From Solobacterium sp. (GTDB lineage: Bacteria; Bacillota_I; Bacilli_A; Erysipelotrichales; Erysipelotrichaceae): a stretch of DNA of 64,000 nucleotides. This document shows positions 9,201-18,656 of this stretch, piece after piece; the first letter of the stretch is position 1; the number at the start of each line of letters is the position of its first letter. The stretch is from NCBI GenBank assembly GCA_024693325.1, contig JAILLA010000029.1:42168-106167 (forward strand). Reading direction: 5' to 3'. The notes below the pieces were generated by a model. That model was not told the origin of the DNA. It made no database searches and saw only the letters and a program-made list of their open reading frames with translations. A program made the position numbers and the translations under genes.

Positions 9201-12200
9201 CTGCGCAGCTGATGTATAACAGTGATTTCGGATCCTGGTATGCGTCAGGTTCCCAATATGTACAGGCAGGCATCGGCAAACAGGGAAGCTGTTCAGGCGT
9301 ACCTCTGGAGCCTGTACTGACAGCAGGAGAAAACGGGCAGACGATCCTGACATGGACGCTGGAGAACATCATTCCTTCTCAGGATATGAACAACATTTAC
9401 TTCGGCACGGTCATCGACGAAGAGAACGGATATATCGAAGTGGCCGATCAGCAGCAGATCATTGTCACTGCTTCCATCAGCGCAGACGGAGATCACCGTC
9501 CGCTGACTCCGGCAAACGACAACATCAGTGAAGCGGGGATCCGCATATCCAAACAGCTGGCGATGGCTGTGTCAAAAAGAGCCGACCGGAGATTCATCGA
9601 TCCGCAGGAAAGCGCAGGATGGACAGTTACGGCAGGAAACAACGGCTCTTCCAATCTGACCGACTCCGTCGTTCTTGATGTATTTGCCTCAGACAGCACA
9701 TACGCGGGGGATCTGTATCTGGATGAATTCAGGATCCTGAAGTATTCCGCAGACGGCACAAAAGTCACAGCCGATAATATCGGTGACTGGGAGATATGGT
9801 ATACCTATCAGGAAGTTGATGAAGCATCCGCTGAAACCATGACAGCAGGGCAGATCAGAAATTCTTCCGCATGGGTCAGGGGTACCGTTCAGTCAGACGG
9901 AGAAGACCGTATCCTTGTAACGGGACCGGAAGAACGGAAGAATATCAAAGCGGCAGCAGTGATCGGCACGCTTTACAGGCAGCAGACCTGCAGACTCCAT
10001 ATCAGCGTCACAATGCCGGGATGTCAGGGCGGACAAAAGATCAGGAATACGGTCTACAGGGGTTCCGACACCGGGGAATCGACAGTTTACATCGTATCGC
10101 GCAGTATTGAAGGCATCATCTGGAAAGACGGTGACCTGGACGGTCAGCGCAGCGTACAGGAACAGCCGATGCATGATATGACGATCACATTGCAGAAACA
10201 GGACACCGCGGGAAACTACGAAACATATGAATCAAACGGTTTGCCTGCTGTCGTTCACTCCTCGGAAAGCATGGATGTGCATACAGGGGTGGTGTCCGCA
10301 TACACAGACGGAAGATACCGGTTTGCGTCTCTTCCTGAGGGAACGTACAGGATCCTGATCGAAACAGCCGGTCTTCAGGAATACCTGCTTTCTCCGCTGC
10401 ATATCGGAAGCCCTGATACCGATTCGGACGGCATCGGTATTTATGAGGAAGGAAGACTGTCAGGGATCGGAATATCCGACATCACCTTGCCGGAAGCTTC
10501 ATCGATCGGTTCCTACCGTTATGTTTCGGAAAACAATGACGCAGGCATTGCGCCGGCCAGACAGCCGCTGCTGATCCGGAAAACCTGGATCAGGGAAACA
10601 CAGACAGCACTTCCTGAAGAGATCATGATCGGACTGTACGCGGACGGTCAGCTGCTGGAAACATATACGCTTACCCAGGCAGATGCCGTGTCAGGAAGAG
10701 ATATCTGGCAGATCACGACTGAAGAACTGCCGGTCTATCGTCAGGATGGTTCGGACCGGATACAGTATACCGTCAGTGAATCGGCGGTTTCAGGATGCAG
10801 TAAGGATATGCTGGGCGGTAAAACGGTATTTGTGCAGATTGGCGAAGCAGTATCCGAGGCAGGACTCTGGGCAGCGGAAAGCAGACTGTCAGGTGATTGT
10901 CTTGAGGTGGTCAACACCTGGGAGCCGGCAGAAGAAGAACTGACGGGCACTTTTGAAATGACACTGAGGAAATGCAGTGCAGAACACAGCCTGATCAATG
11001 AACCGGCTGTATTTGAACTGTTCAGTTCCGGTATTTCCATCGGGCAGTACACAACAGAAGCCGGAAGCGTCATGATCAGTTCCCTGGAAGCGGGCAGTTA
11101 TGTTCTGAGGGAGGTCACTGCACCGGCAGGATATGTGAGATCCGACGCGGATATTTCCTTCGAGATCCTGCAGGACGGAACGCTGTATCTGAGGGATGAA
11201 CTTACGGAAAACAGGATCATCCGCTTCTTCAGAAAACTGTTCCGTCTGGAAACGCAGGAGCACGCACATGCCGAATGGGATGCAAATGAACAGACGATGA
11301 CGGTCATCAATGAACGGATCAAAGGAAGTCTGAAGATCACAAAACATACAGAAGATACTGAAGGAGAACCCCTGCAGACACAACAGAGTTACCGGTTTGC
11401 CCTCCATACGGCAGACGGAGACCTGATCCGGACATTCGAGGTCAGAAACAATGAAAGCACACTCCTGAATGACATTCCCTACGGGAATTATGTCCTGACC
11501 GAGCTGAACGGTACGGAGGACAGTCTGTCGCCGGCATATATCTTCAGGAGGTTCACGGTCACCGGAGACCCTGCTGTAAGGATCAACGGGGAAACGGTTG
11601 AACTGACTGTCACAAATATCTATGAGCGCAGGAAAACAGACCTGCCGGTGGAAAAGATATGGGACGGAGCGGAGCTGGCAGAAGCCGAATTTGTTTTGTC
11701 TGCAGACGGAGAAGACATCCGGCATCTGTCAGTCAGTGCGGAATCATCCTGGAAAGGCGTATTTGCCGGCCTGAATGAATATGATGAAACAGGCAGGCAG
11801 ATCGTTTATGAGGTCCGTGAGAACGTGCCGCTGGGTTATGCGGTGACTGCGGACGCTGCCGGACATGTATTCACGAACCATCAGATCAGCCTCGCTGTAC
11901 TGAAGACGGATGAAAAGGGAAATCCTTTGCCCGGAGCAGAGCTCTGTCTGTGGGATGAACATGGCAATGAGGTTTACAGATGGACTTCGTCCGAAGAACG
12001 TGAAGAACTGGGGCCGAAACTGAAGGCGTCACAAAACTATTCGATCACGGAGATTAAAATACCGGACGGATATGCTTCTCATAACACAGCTCTTGAGTTC
12101 AGCGTGCTTCAGGACGGTACAGTGATCACAGACGCAGATATGGAAGGTCATGTGCTGAAGATCGAAAATGTACCGCTTGATATCCGCGTTGAAAAACTGG

Positions 12201-12565
12201 ACTCCTTTACAAAGAAACCGCTGTCCGGTGCTGTCCTGAAGATCATCGATGAGACCGGTAAGGTGATAGACCGCTGGACAAGCACGGAAGAAGCACACAG
12301 ACTGCAGTCGGTCAGTGCAGGAAAGACATACACTCTCATAGAAGAAAAAGCTCCCGAACAGTATGAGATCAGTGCATCCATCACATTTACTGCAGCGTCT
12401 TCCGATCAGACGCAGGTCATCACGATGTATGACAGGAAGAGATCCGAATTCCTGACAGCGCTTCCTAAAACGGGAGGAGACGGTTATCCGCTCTTCTGGG
12501 CAGGCGTATTCCTGGTCAGCGGAGCCCTGTTCACATTGTCGGCAAAACTGCTGCTCAAAAGATAA
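6218..12565 (+). CDS. Very large LPXTG cell-wall-anchored surface protein with SdrD/Cna_B/SpaA-type repeats
   Basis: N-terminal signal peptide (MNRTAWKKRNALLLAAMTCLRALPAAAEE); SdrD-B-like segment IEGIIWKDGDLDGQRSVQEQPMHDMTITLQK; SpaA-like ...SSLEAGSYVLREVTAPAGYV...; C-terminal LPKTGGDGYPLFWAGVFLVSGALFTLSAKLLLKR sorting signal; RBS ggagg before ATG 6218. Confidence 0.93.
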   Translation: MNRTAWKKRNALLLAAMTCLRALPAAAEEPDPAAGQQTELTGTEQRVIEAVAVPDPSEIMAEAGTAEEDLDLPFTLSVLFAGSETTEEQEVVWQCSTYDADIEGSYVFQSVFTDTSLVWDDMPLMTVTVEKYLTITQYLEQLPESSSVFQMSDEEKGEVRTLLQQIGSLENEMTDEDRTDWQSRNPVKYALYQELCTILLDQSGGEHAYLDDDLIYVETLNVSEMKDGIGPFDEEDTAGRDTSDSNHRIRTFDTLTYTLFYRTRSNGIYDSVGSGYMFYEFILPCTEKEAVFDTESMGWAGNRCTDLNDLTPGTTGWTLSTDGEGNQVLLVKRFMEPNETAENAFPGSGTVSAVVHILGASNGTVIQPVFRAWMDHNDIGQAAECLSEPVEITCELRMNAALAKHTHTQGLDVFDFSTGNDLALNKDAGQVKGRIYGYSVNLQLYSKGSAGTGADLKGCALPDGPISVSVDMQAVYRRSSASSSPISMNDDGFVPLIWSYEGNKRPYSDLQADERDVKSYGLTYATLAPLNRKNERPDIMPADGSNGCWNGGDWHAEQEGSTVTFTIYPKSEEHPNGYEVNPQWFPNGNSGAAPKNQNIYWKPSDGVFTARIGCISAAEVYFIVPFEQNGTGLSEWYEDTGTVELSAADAQLKVSDVLLEQGSTSDDVLTWSVFIAGGGVYTPNIHYASADGYGDINHNEEPDSFLHTGEDAVAVGQPFGITWGLWCDPRGDSDNVVYAANSLMKFDDEGILLQNSDGTPAGPSVYNDGYYASGTYSWMYAAKPDGTGWYDDAEMNDAVESDLIYFSDLQQLQDQGYTCVGILTQYRKDLSEKEFTKKAALSYIPCMSGEESQTAGNVYQIRISTTWWLKDKVSAAGGMIPLRPEGTDNRTFVLPQGDKQDVKENYVKAVWESSAYVSGHTGDNHDGDSVYVTPFRSEIEITAAQTQSGSAEPARIYSLDSGQRYVEYRIRPSLTTYTQTGEGTPVTVTVRTVLPAQLMYNSDFGSWYASGSQYVQAGIGKQGSCSGVPLEPVLTAGENGQTILTWTLENIIPSQDMNNIYFGTVIDEENGYIEVADQQQIIVTASISADGDHRPLTPANDNISEAGIRISKQLAMAVSKRADRRFIDPQESAGWTVTAGNNGSSNLTDSVVLDVFASDSTYAGDLYLDEFRILKYSADGTKVTADNIGDWEIWYTYQEVDEASAETMTAGQIRNSSAWVRGTVQSDGEDRILVTGPEERKNIKAAAVIGTLYRQQTCRLHISVTMPGCQGGQKIRNTVYRGSDTGESTVYIVSRSIEGIIWKDGDLDGQRSVQEQPMHDMTITLQKQDTAGNYETYESNGLPAVVHSSESMDVHTGVVSAYTDGRYRFASLPEGTYRILIETAGLQEYLLSPLHIGSPDTDSDGIGIYEEGRLSGIGISDITLPEASSIGSYRYVSENNDAGIAPARQPLLIRKTWIRETQTALPEEIMIGLYADGQLLETYTLTQADAVSGRDIWQITTEELPVYRQDGSDRIQYTVSESAVSGCSKDMLGGKTVFVQIGEAVSEAGLWAAESRLSGDCLEVVNTWEPAEEELTGTFEMTLRKCSAEHSLINEPAVFELFSSGISIGQYTTEAGSVMISSLEAGSYVLREVTAPAGYVRSDADISFEILQDGTLYLRDELTENRIIRFFRKLFRLETQEHAHAEWDANEQTMTVINERIKGSLKITKHTEDTEGEPLQTQQSYRFALHTADGDLIRTFEVRNNESTLLNDIPYGNYVLTELNGTEDSLSPAYIFRRFTVTGDPAVRINGETVELTVTNIYERRKTDLPVEKIWDGAELAEAEFVLSADGEDIRHLSVSAESSWKGVFAGLNEYDETGRQIVYEVRENVPLGYAVTADAAGHVFTNHQISLAVLKTDEKGNPLPGAELCLWDEHGNEVYRWTSSEEREELGPKLKASQNYSITEIKIPDGYASHNTALEFSVLQDGTVITDADMEGHVLKIENVPLDIRVEKLDSFTKKPLSGAVLKIIDETGKVIDRWTSTEEAHRLQSVSAGKTYTLIEEKAPEQYEISASITFTAASSDQTQVITMYDRKRSEFLTALPKTGGDGYPLFWAGVFLVSGALFTLSAKLLLKR

Positions 12566-12574
12566 AACTGAAGG

Positions 12575-12603
12575 TTGACAAACACGTTAAACGCTCGTAT
12601 TAT
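12575..12603 (+). promoter_or_regulatory. Promoter for rplJ-rplL
   Basis: TTGACA - 17 nt - TATTAT immediately after the adhesin stop codon. Confidence 0.85.
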
Positions 12604-12724
12604 TTTAGCGTTATCAAATACCAGAGACAGTAACGGCGTAAGCTTAATCAGGTTACCGAGGTAGAGAAAGTCAATCTGTTAGTTGAACTTTTATGCCCTT
12701 GCTGTCTGTCAGCGAGGGCTTTAT
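12604..12724 (+). promoter_or_regulatory. L10-type ribosomal protein leader with attenuator hairpin
   Basis: About 160-nt 5' leader upstream of rplJ with CAGGTTACCGAGG-type element and terminal hairpin CCCTTGCTG-TCTGT-CAGCGAGGG-CTTT. Confidence 0.75.
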
Positions 12725-12766
12725 ATATTCAGGTACGCGATAACAAGGAAAGGTTTAGGTGAAGGA

Positions 12767-13300
12767 ATGAATCAGGCGGTATTAGAATCTAAGAAAAATG
12801 TCGTCACCGAGATTGCAGACAAGATGAAAAATTCCGGTTCTGCAGTTGTCGCTGAGTACCGTGGACTGAGCGTTGCTGAGGTCACTGAACTCCGCCGTGC
12901 ACTGATGGCCGAGCATGTTGAGATGAAAGTCTATAAGAACACGCTGGCTGCCAGAGCAGCAGATGCGGCTGGTTACGGAGACCTGAAAAACGTTCTGACA
13001 GGACCCAACGCGATCGCATTCGGCGAAGACGAAACCGCAGCGGCTCGTGTTATGGCACAGTTCGCGAAAAAGCATAAGGCACTGATTCTCAAGGGCGGAA
13101 TTGTTGAAGGCCGTGTTATCGGATCTGAAACAGTTGCAGAGCTGTCCCAGCTCCCGAACAGAGAAGGAATGCTGTCAATGCTGTTATCTGTATTACAGGC
13201 ACCTGTTTCCGGCTTTGCAAGAGCTATCAATGCTGTTGCTGAAGCCAGAGGCGGTAGCGCAGAAGCACCAAAAGAAGAAGCTGCAGAGGCAGCTGCCTAA
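12767..13300 (+). CDS. rplJ: 50S ribosomal protein L10
   Basis: MNQAVLESKKNVVTEIADKMKNSGSAVVAEYRGLSVAEVTELRRALMAEHVEMKVYKNTLAARA; start corrected from the longer ORF at 12683, which lies in the leader. Confidence 0.95.
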   Translation: MNQAVLESKKNVVTEIADKMKNSGSAVVAEYRGLSVAEVTELRRALMAEHVEMKVYKNTLAARAADAAGYGDLKNVLTGPNAIAFGEDETAAARVMAQFAKKHKALILKGGIVEGRVIGSETVAELSQLPNREGMLSMLLSVLQAPVSGFARAINAVAEARGGSAEAPKEEAAEAAA

Positions 13301-13321
13301 GGAAGAAGGAGGAAAAAATCC

Positions 13322-13693
13322 ATGGCAAAGTTAACACAGGAAGAGATTCTTGCTTATCTTGATGAAGCTACAATTCTTGAGCTGAATGAGCTCGTAAAAG
13401 CAATCGAAGAAAAATATGGCGTAAGCGCAGCTGCACCTGTTGCAGTAGCTGCACCTGCAGAAGCTGCTGAACCTGCAGCACCGACAAACGTAACAGTTGT
13501 TATGACAAGCTTCGGTGACTCCAAGGTCGGCGTTATCAAGGTCGTTCGTACGATCACAGGTCTGGGACTTGTTGATGCTAAGAAGCTGGTTGACGGTATC
13601 CCTGCAGAAATCAAGAAGGATGTACCGATGGAAGAAGCAGAGAACATCAAGAAGCAGCTTGTTGAAGCAGGAGCTACAGTTGAGTTCAAATAA
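13322..13693 (+). CDS. rplL: 50S ribosomal protein L7/L12
   Basis: [59 protein letters not shown]. Confidence 0.98.
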   Translation: MAKLTQEEILAYLDEATILELNELVKAIEEKYGVSAAAPVAVAAPAEAAEPAAPTNVTVVMTSFGDSKVGVIKVVRTITGLGLVDAKKLVDGIPAEIKKDVPMEEAENIKKQLVEAGATVEFK

Positions 13694-13720
13694 GATTTGA
13701 ACAAAATAATCATTTAGAGA

Positions 13721-13744
13721 AGCCGAAATCTGTTTCGGCTTTTC
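13721..13744 (+). terminator. Intrinsic terminator after rplL
   Basis: AGCCGAAA-TCTG-TTTCGGCT-TTTC. Confidence 0.75.
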
Positions 13745-13767
13745 GGCCCTAAGAAAGGAACCGCGTT

Positions 13768-14367
13768 ATGAGCCAAATTCACTATTTTACAGATAACAGC
13801 GGGCTGCCTTCCAACAGGAGGGAGATCACCTTTCAGTTTTCGGGCCGCACATTCACATTTGTTACGGATGATGGTGTTTTCAGCAAGGACGGTGTCGATC
13901 GCGGCACAGAGATCCTGCTGAAAAACGCCGTATGCACGCCATTGTCCGGAAGTGTTCTGGACTTGGGCTGTGGATACGGGACTGTAGGAATTGTTGTGAA
14001 AACAATGTTTCCGGAATGTTCTGTCACTTGCAGCGATGTCAATTCGAGAGCGCTGGAGCTCACTGAGCTCAATGCCGAAAAAAACAGTGCGACTGTCAGA
14101 GCGGTCATGTCAGACCGCTTCGACAGCCTGGCTGATCACTTTGATATGATTCTGACAAATCCTCCTATCAGAGCCGGAAAGGCTGTGGTGCACGGGATCC
14201 TGTCGGAAGCTTATGATCATCTGAACCGCGGCGGTGTGCTGCTGGCGGTGATCAGGAGAAAACAAGGCGCTGAAAGCGCTGTCCGAAAGATAGCGGAAGT
14301 TTTCGGGTCTTGTGATGTAATTGACAGGGATAAAGGATACTGGATTCTTAAGGGGATCAGAAATTGA
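13768..14367 (+). CDS. Class I SAM-dependent methyltransferase, RsmC/YbxB-like
   Basis: VLDLGCGYGTVGIV, MILTNPPIRAGKAVVH; position rplL-X-rpoB as B. subtilis ybxB. Confidence 0.88.
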   Translation: MSQIHYFTDNSGLPSNRREITFQFSGRTFTFVTDDGVFSKDGVDRGTEILLKNAVCTPLSGSVLDLGCGYGTVGIVVKTMFPECSVTCSDVNSRALELTELNAEKNSATVRAVMSDRFDSLADHFDMILTNPPIRAGKAVVHGILSEAYDHLNRGGVLLAVIRRKQGAESAVRKIAEVFGSCDVIDRDKGYWILKGIRN

Positions 14368-14392
14368 CGGCTTTACTCAACATTGATATTAT
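14364..14392 (+). promoter_or_regulatory. Promoter for rpoB-rpoC
   Basis: TTGACG - 17 nt - TATTAT overlapping the rsmC-like stop codon. Confidence 0.75.
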
Positions 14393-14485
14393 TATATGTT
14401 GATAAATGTCGCTAAAAATAAGGGTAAGGGTAAGTATGCCCTTTTCGGCGTATATAAGGCGATGCAGGCGAAAGGATGGCGAACA

Positions 14486-17400
14486 ATGGAGAATAAAGAA
14501 ACCTACCGTGTTGTGAATTATGGCAACAAAGCAACCCGCCGCGATTATTCAAAGGTAAGTGCGGGGCTGGATCTTCCGGATCTGGTGGAAATACAGACAG
14601 CATCCTTTGAGTGGTTCACAACGGTAGGTATCAAAGAAGTATTTAATGATATCTACCCAATCTACAACTATGCCGGAAACATCCGGCTGAAGTTCATTGA
14701 TTATGAATTCGGCGAGCCGAAATATTCGATCAGTGAATGCAAATACAGAGAAACAAACTACTGTGCACCTTTAAGGGCAAAGATGGAACTCGAGATCGTT
14801 GACCCTGATACAGGTGAAGTGATGACGCAGTGGGAAGAAGTCTTCCTCGGAGACTTCCCTCTGATGACACCGACCGGCACGTTCATTATCAACGGTGCTG
14901 AGCGTGTTATCGTCAGCCAGATCGTGCGTTCACCCGGTGCATATTTTGATATCGTTTCCGAAGACCGTACAGGCCGTGATACATACACATGCGAACTGAT
15001 CCCTTCCAGAGGAACCTGGCTGGAATTCATGTCGGATGATAAGAAAGCGGCTCTGGGCAGGATCATGAACGTTTCGATCGACCGCAGAAGAAAGGTGCTC
15101 AGCACGATCCTCTTCAAGGCGATCGGTATGTCCCTGAATCTTGAACGTACAGATGATCCGTTTGATACGACAGAAATGCAGAAATTCCTGAAGACTCTGC
15201 GTTTCGAGCTGTATCCGGATGTGATCGTTGAACAGGAAGAAAGAGAATTCCTGAACGACTACATGCTGCTGTACACATCTGTATTCGGAAATTATGAGGA
15301 GATCCTCAACACACTGAACGCTGATAAGACAAAGACTACAAATGAAGCTCTTCTGTCTGTTTATGAAAACCAGCGTGCAGATGAAATCGCTACGATCGAC
15401 GGTGCCATCAACCTGATGGATGCCAAGTTCTTCGACTACAGAAGATATGATCTGACGAAAGCAGGCCGTTACAAGGTACGCAAGAAGCTGAACATTCTTG
15501 ACCGTATGGAAGGCCATAAGCTTGCGGAAGACCTGGTCGGTGCCGAAGGAACTGTCATCTTCAATAAAGATGTCCATATCGGAAAAACAGAGCGCAACGC
15601 ACTGCGTCCCGAGATCAACAAGGGCATCAACTGCCGTGCACTTCCGTTCAACCATACATTCTCCCATCCTGTAACAGCTGTGATGAAAACAAGCTGGACG
15701 AATGCACTGGTCGGAAGAATCCTTGCGACAGACCTTGATGGAAGCACTGTATCCCTTTCCAAGGGAACGGTCCTGACACCGGAAGATGTTAAAGCAGTAG
15801 CAGCTGAGTTCAGCGAGGTTACTGTTTATGCAGGAATCATCGCAAGCGAAGCGAAACTGACAAACGACAACGTAACAGCAGTACTGAAGCTGGGACAGCG
15901 TCTTTATACACCCGGCCGTCTGACGGTCAACGGTGCAGATGTGACTGATGGTGCAGGAACAAACTTCCTGGACCGCTACATTCCGGACGGAGCTGCTCCG
16001 AATCTGACGAATGCGAAGAAAGAAGCAATCACAAAGATGGTAATGGAAGGCGCATCTGTCAGCCTCTGGCTGGTTGGTGCGTGCGTACAGGAGATCACGA
16101 TCCTGGCAGCTGACGGACATCCTGTCAAGCTGATCGGTATCGATCCGCTGAACGACAAGCACACCATCACAATGCCGGATATGTATGCGCTGTACAACTA
16201 TGAACTGACGATGCTCGATGGTATCGGCACAACAGATGATATCGATATGCTGGGCAACCGTCGTATCCGTACAGTCGGTGAACTGATCCAGAACCAGTTC
16301 CGTATCGGTCTTTCCCGTATGGAACGTGTTGTCAAGGAAAGAATGTCTATTGCGGACGCATCCAACCTGACACCGAAGCAGCTGACGAATATCCGTCCGC
16401 TGACAGCAGCAATCAAGGAGTTCTTCTCCAGCTCCCAGCTGTCACAGTTCATGGACCAGCAGAACCCGCTGGCTGAGCTTTCCAACAAGCGCCGTATCTC
16501 TGCGCTGGGTCCCGGCGGTCTGACACGTGAACGTGCCGGATTCGAGGTCCGTGATATTCATAACTCCCATTACGGAAGGATCTGTCCGATCGAAACACCT
16601 GAAGGTCCGAACATCGGTCTGATCTCTTATCTGACTACTTATGCAAGAGTCAATGAATACGGATTTATCCAGACCCCGTACCGTAAGGTCATCGACGGAT
16701 ATGTAACGGATGAGATCCAGTACATGTCTGCAGATGAAGAAAACGATCACGTTATCGCTCAGGCGAACGAGATCGTAGAGGGACATCTGGCAGGCGACCG
16801 TATCGTCGCGAGAATCGCCGGTGAAACCGTCATGGTTTCCAAAGACGAGATCGACTTTGCGGACGTCAGCCCGCGTCAGATCGTATCTGTCGCGACAGCC
16901 TGCGTTCCTTTCCTGGAAAACGATGACTGTACACGTGCTCTGATGGGCGCTAACATGCAGCGTCAGGCAGTTCCTCTGCTGAACCCGCACAGCCCGTTTG
17001 TCGGCACAGGTATGGAACACCGTATTGCCCGTGACTCAGGTGCTGCCTGTGTTGCGACGGCTCCCGGTGTCGTTACCTATGTAGATGCTACTAAGGTAGT
17101 CATTCAGGAAGACAGCGGAAAAGAACATACATATGAATTGACGAAATACCGTCGTTCCAACTCTTCCACATGTCTGAACCAGAGACCGATCGTCTTTGAC
17201 GGTGAACGTATCGAGCGCGGTGACATCCTGGCTGATGGTCCTGCAATGCAGAACGGTGAGCTGGCACTTGGCCAGAACGTCCTGATCGCATTCATGACAT
17301 GGCATGGTTACAACTACGAAGATGCGATCATCATGTCCGAACGTATGGTACGTGAAGACGTATATACTTCCGTTCATATCGAAGAATATGACATCGAATG

Positions 17401-18643
17401 CCGTGATACAAAACTCGGACCTGAAGAGATCACGAGAGATATCCCGAACGTTGCAGAAAGCGCATGCCGCAATCTCGATGGAAGAGGTATCGTCATGGTC
17501 GGTGCGGAAGTAAAAGAAGGAGATATCCTGGTCGGTAAGGTAACACCGAAGGGCCAGAGCGAGATCTCTCCTGAAGAAAAACTGCTCCTGGCGATCTTTG
17601 GTGAAAAGTCCAGAGAAGTCAGAGACAACTCCCTGAAAGTACCTCACGGCGGTGCAGGTATCGTTCATTCCGTACGTATCTTCAAACGCAAGGATGACCA
17701 TGAACTGTCACCGGGCGTCAATGAAGTCGTAAAGGTATATGTCGTCCAGAAGAGAAAGATCTCCGAAGGCGATAAGATGGCCGGCCGTCACGGAAACAAG
17801 GGTGTCATTTCAAGGATCATGCCGATCGAAGATATGCCTTACATGCAGGATGGTACTCCGATCGACATCATGCTGAACCCGTTCGGCGTTCCTTCACGTA
17901 TGAACATCGGCCAGGTCCTGGAAGTACATCTGGGAATGGCTGCGAGATCTCTGAACTGCAAGTTCGCTACACCGGTATTTGACGGTGTATCCAACGAAGA
18001 CCTCAGAAACATCATGCAGGAAGCGAACACATCCGCAGACGGAAAGTATCTGCTGACTGACGGTATGACAGGCGAACCGTATGATGAGCGCATCGCGGTC
18101 GGTGTCATGTACATGATCAAGCTGGCTCACATGGTCGACGATAAGCTGCACGCACGTGCAACCGGACCTTACTCACTCGTAACTCAGCAGCCTTTGGGCG
18201 GTAAAGCTCAGAACGGCGGCCAGAGATTCGGTGAAATGGAAGTCTGGGCACTGGAAGCTTATGGTGCTGCACATACACTGCAGGAGATCCTGACAGTGAA
18301 GTCAGACGACATCATGGGCCGTACAAAGACTTACGAAGCAATCGTTAAGGGCAAGGATCTGCCGGAACCCGGTATTCCTGAGTCATTCCGCGTCCTCGTA
18401 CACGAACTGCAGGCTCTTGCAGTCGATGTCAAGATGGTCGGTGAAGACGGTGAGGAAATGGATCTGAAGCAGATGGAACAGGAAGAGCTGAAGGAAGAAA
18501 CAACGCTTGACCTGAGCCGTCAGAACATTGTCAACGATGCTGAATCACAGTCAGATCTGACGATCACTGACAGCCTTGAAGAAGAGATTCCTGAGGCAGC
18601 AGCTGTCGGATTTGATGACTTCGATGATACGGATCAGTACTAA
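14486..18643 (+). CDS. rpoB: DNA-directed RNA polymerase subunit beta
   Basis: [76 protein letters not shown]; start [13 protein letters not shown] at 14486; about 1385 aa. Confidence 0.98.
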   Translation: MENKETYRVVNYGNKATRRDYSKVSAGLDLPDLVEIQTASFEWFTTVGIKEVFNDIYPIYNYAGNIRLKFIDYEFGEPKYSISECKYRETNYCAPLRAKMELEIVDPDTGEVMTQWEEVFLGDFPLMTPTGTFIINGAERVIVSQIVRSPGAYFDIVSEDRTGRDTYTCELIPSRGTWLEFMSDDKKAALGRIMNVSIDRRRKVLSTILFKAIGMSLNLERTDDPFDTTEMQKFLKTLRFELYPDVIVEQEEREFLNDYMLLYTSVFGNYEEILNTLNADKTKTTNEALLSVYENQRADEIATIDGAINLMDAKFFDYRRYDLTKAGRYKVRKKLNILDRMEGHKLAEDLVGAEGTVIFNKDVHIGKTERNALRPEINKGINCRALPFNHTFSHPVTAVMKTSWTNALVGRILATDLDGSTVSLSKGTVLTPEDVKAVAAEFSEVTVYAGIIASEAKLTNDNVTAVLKLGQRLYTPGRLTVNGADVTDGAGTNFLDRYIPDGAAPNLTNAKKEAITKMVMEGASVSLWLVGACVQEITILAADGHPVKLIGIDPLNDKHTITMPDMYALYNYELTMLDGIGTTDDIDMLGNRRIRTVGELIQNQFRIGLSRMERVVKERMSIADASNLTPKQLTNIRPLTAAIKEFFSSSQLSQFMDQQNPLAELSNKRRISALGPGGLTRERAGFEVRDIHNSHYGRICPIETPEGPNIGLISYLTTYARVNEYGFIQTPYRKVIDGYVTDEIQYMSADEENDHVIAQANEIVEGHLAGDRIVARIAGETVMVSKDEIDFADVSPRQIVSVATACVPFLENDDCTRALMGANMQRQAVPLLNPHSPFVGTGMEHRIARDSGAACVATAPGVVTYVDATKVVIQEDSGKEHTYELTKYRRSNSSTCLNQRPIVFDGERIERGDILADGPAMQNGELALGQNVLIAFMTWHGYNYEDAIIMSERMVREDVYTSVHIEEYDIECRDTKLGPEEITRDIPNVAESACRNLDGRGIVMVGAEVKEGDILVGKVTPKGQSEISPEEKLLLAIFGEKSREVRDNSLKVPHGGAGIVHSVRIFKRKDDHELSPGVNEVVKVYVVQKRKISEGDKMAGRHGNKGVISRIMPIEDMPYMQDGTPIDIMLNPFGVPSRMNIGQVLEVHLGMAARSLNCKFATPVFDGVSNEDLRNIMQEANTSADGKYLLTDGMTGEPYDERIAVGVMYMIKLAHMVDDKLHARATGPYSLVTQQPLGGKAQNGGQRFGEMEVWALEAYGAAHTLQEILTVKSDDIMGRTKTYEAIVKGKDLPEPGIPESFRVLVHELQALAVDVKMVGEDGEEMDLKQMEQEELKEETTLDLSRQNIVNDAESQSDLTITDSLEEEIPEAAAVGFDDFDDTDQY

Positions 18644-18656
18644 GGAGGTATAAGCG

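Noticed and set aside
10889-11725. 278-aa minus-strand ORF in the adhesin gene
   Set aside because: Shadow ORF within repeat-rich coding sequence
12683-12766. 28-residue N-terminal extension of L10 in the ORF track
   Set aside because: Lies inside the L10 leader including its attenuator; canonical start MNQAVLE at 12767 has an RBS-like ggaagg
14930-16162. 410-aa minus-strand ORF opposite rpoB
   Set aside because: Antisense shadow ORF from codon bias; no recognisable motif
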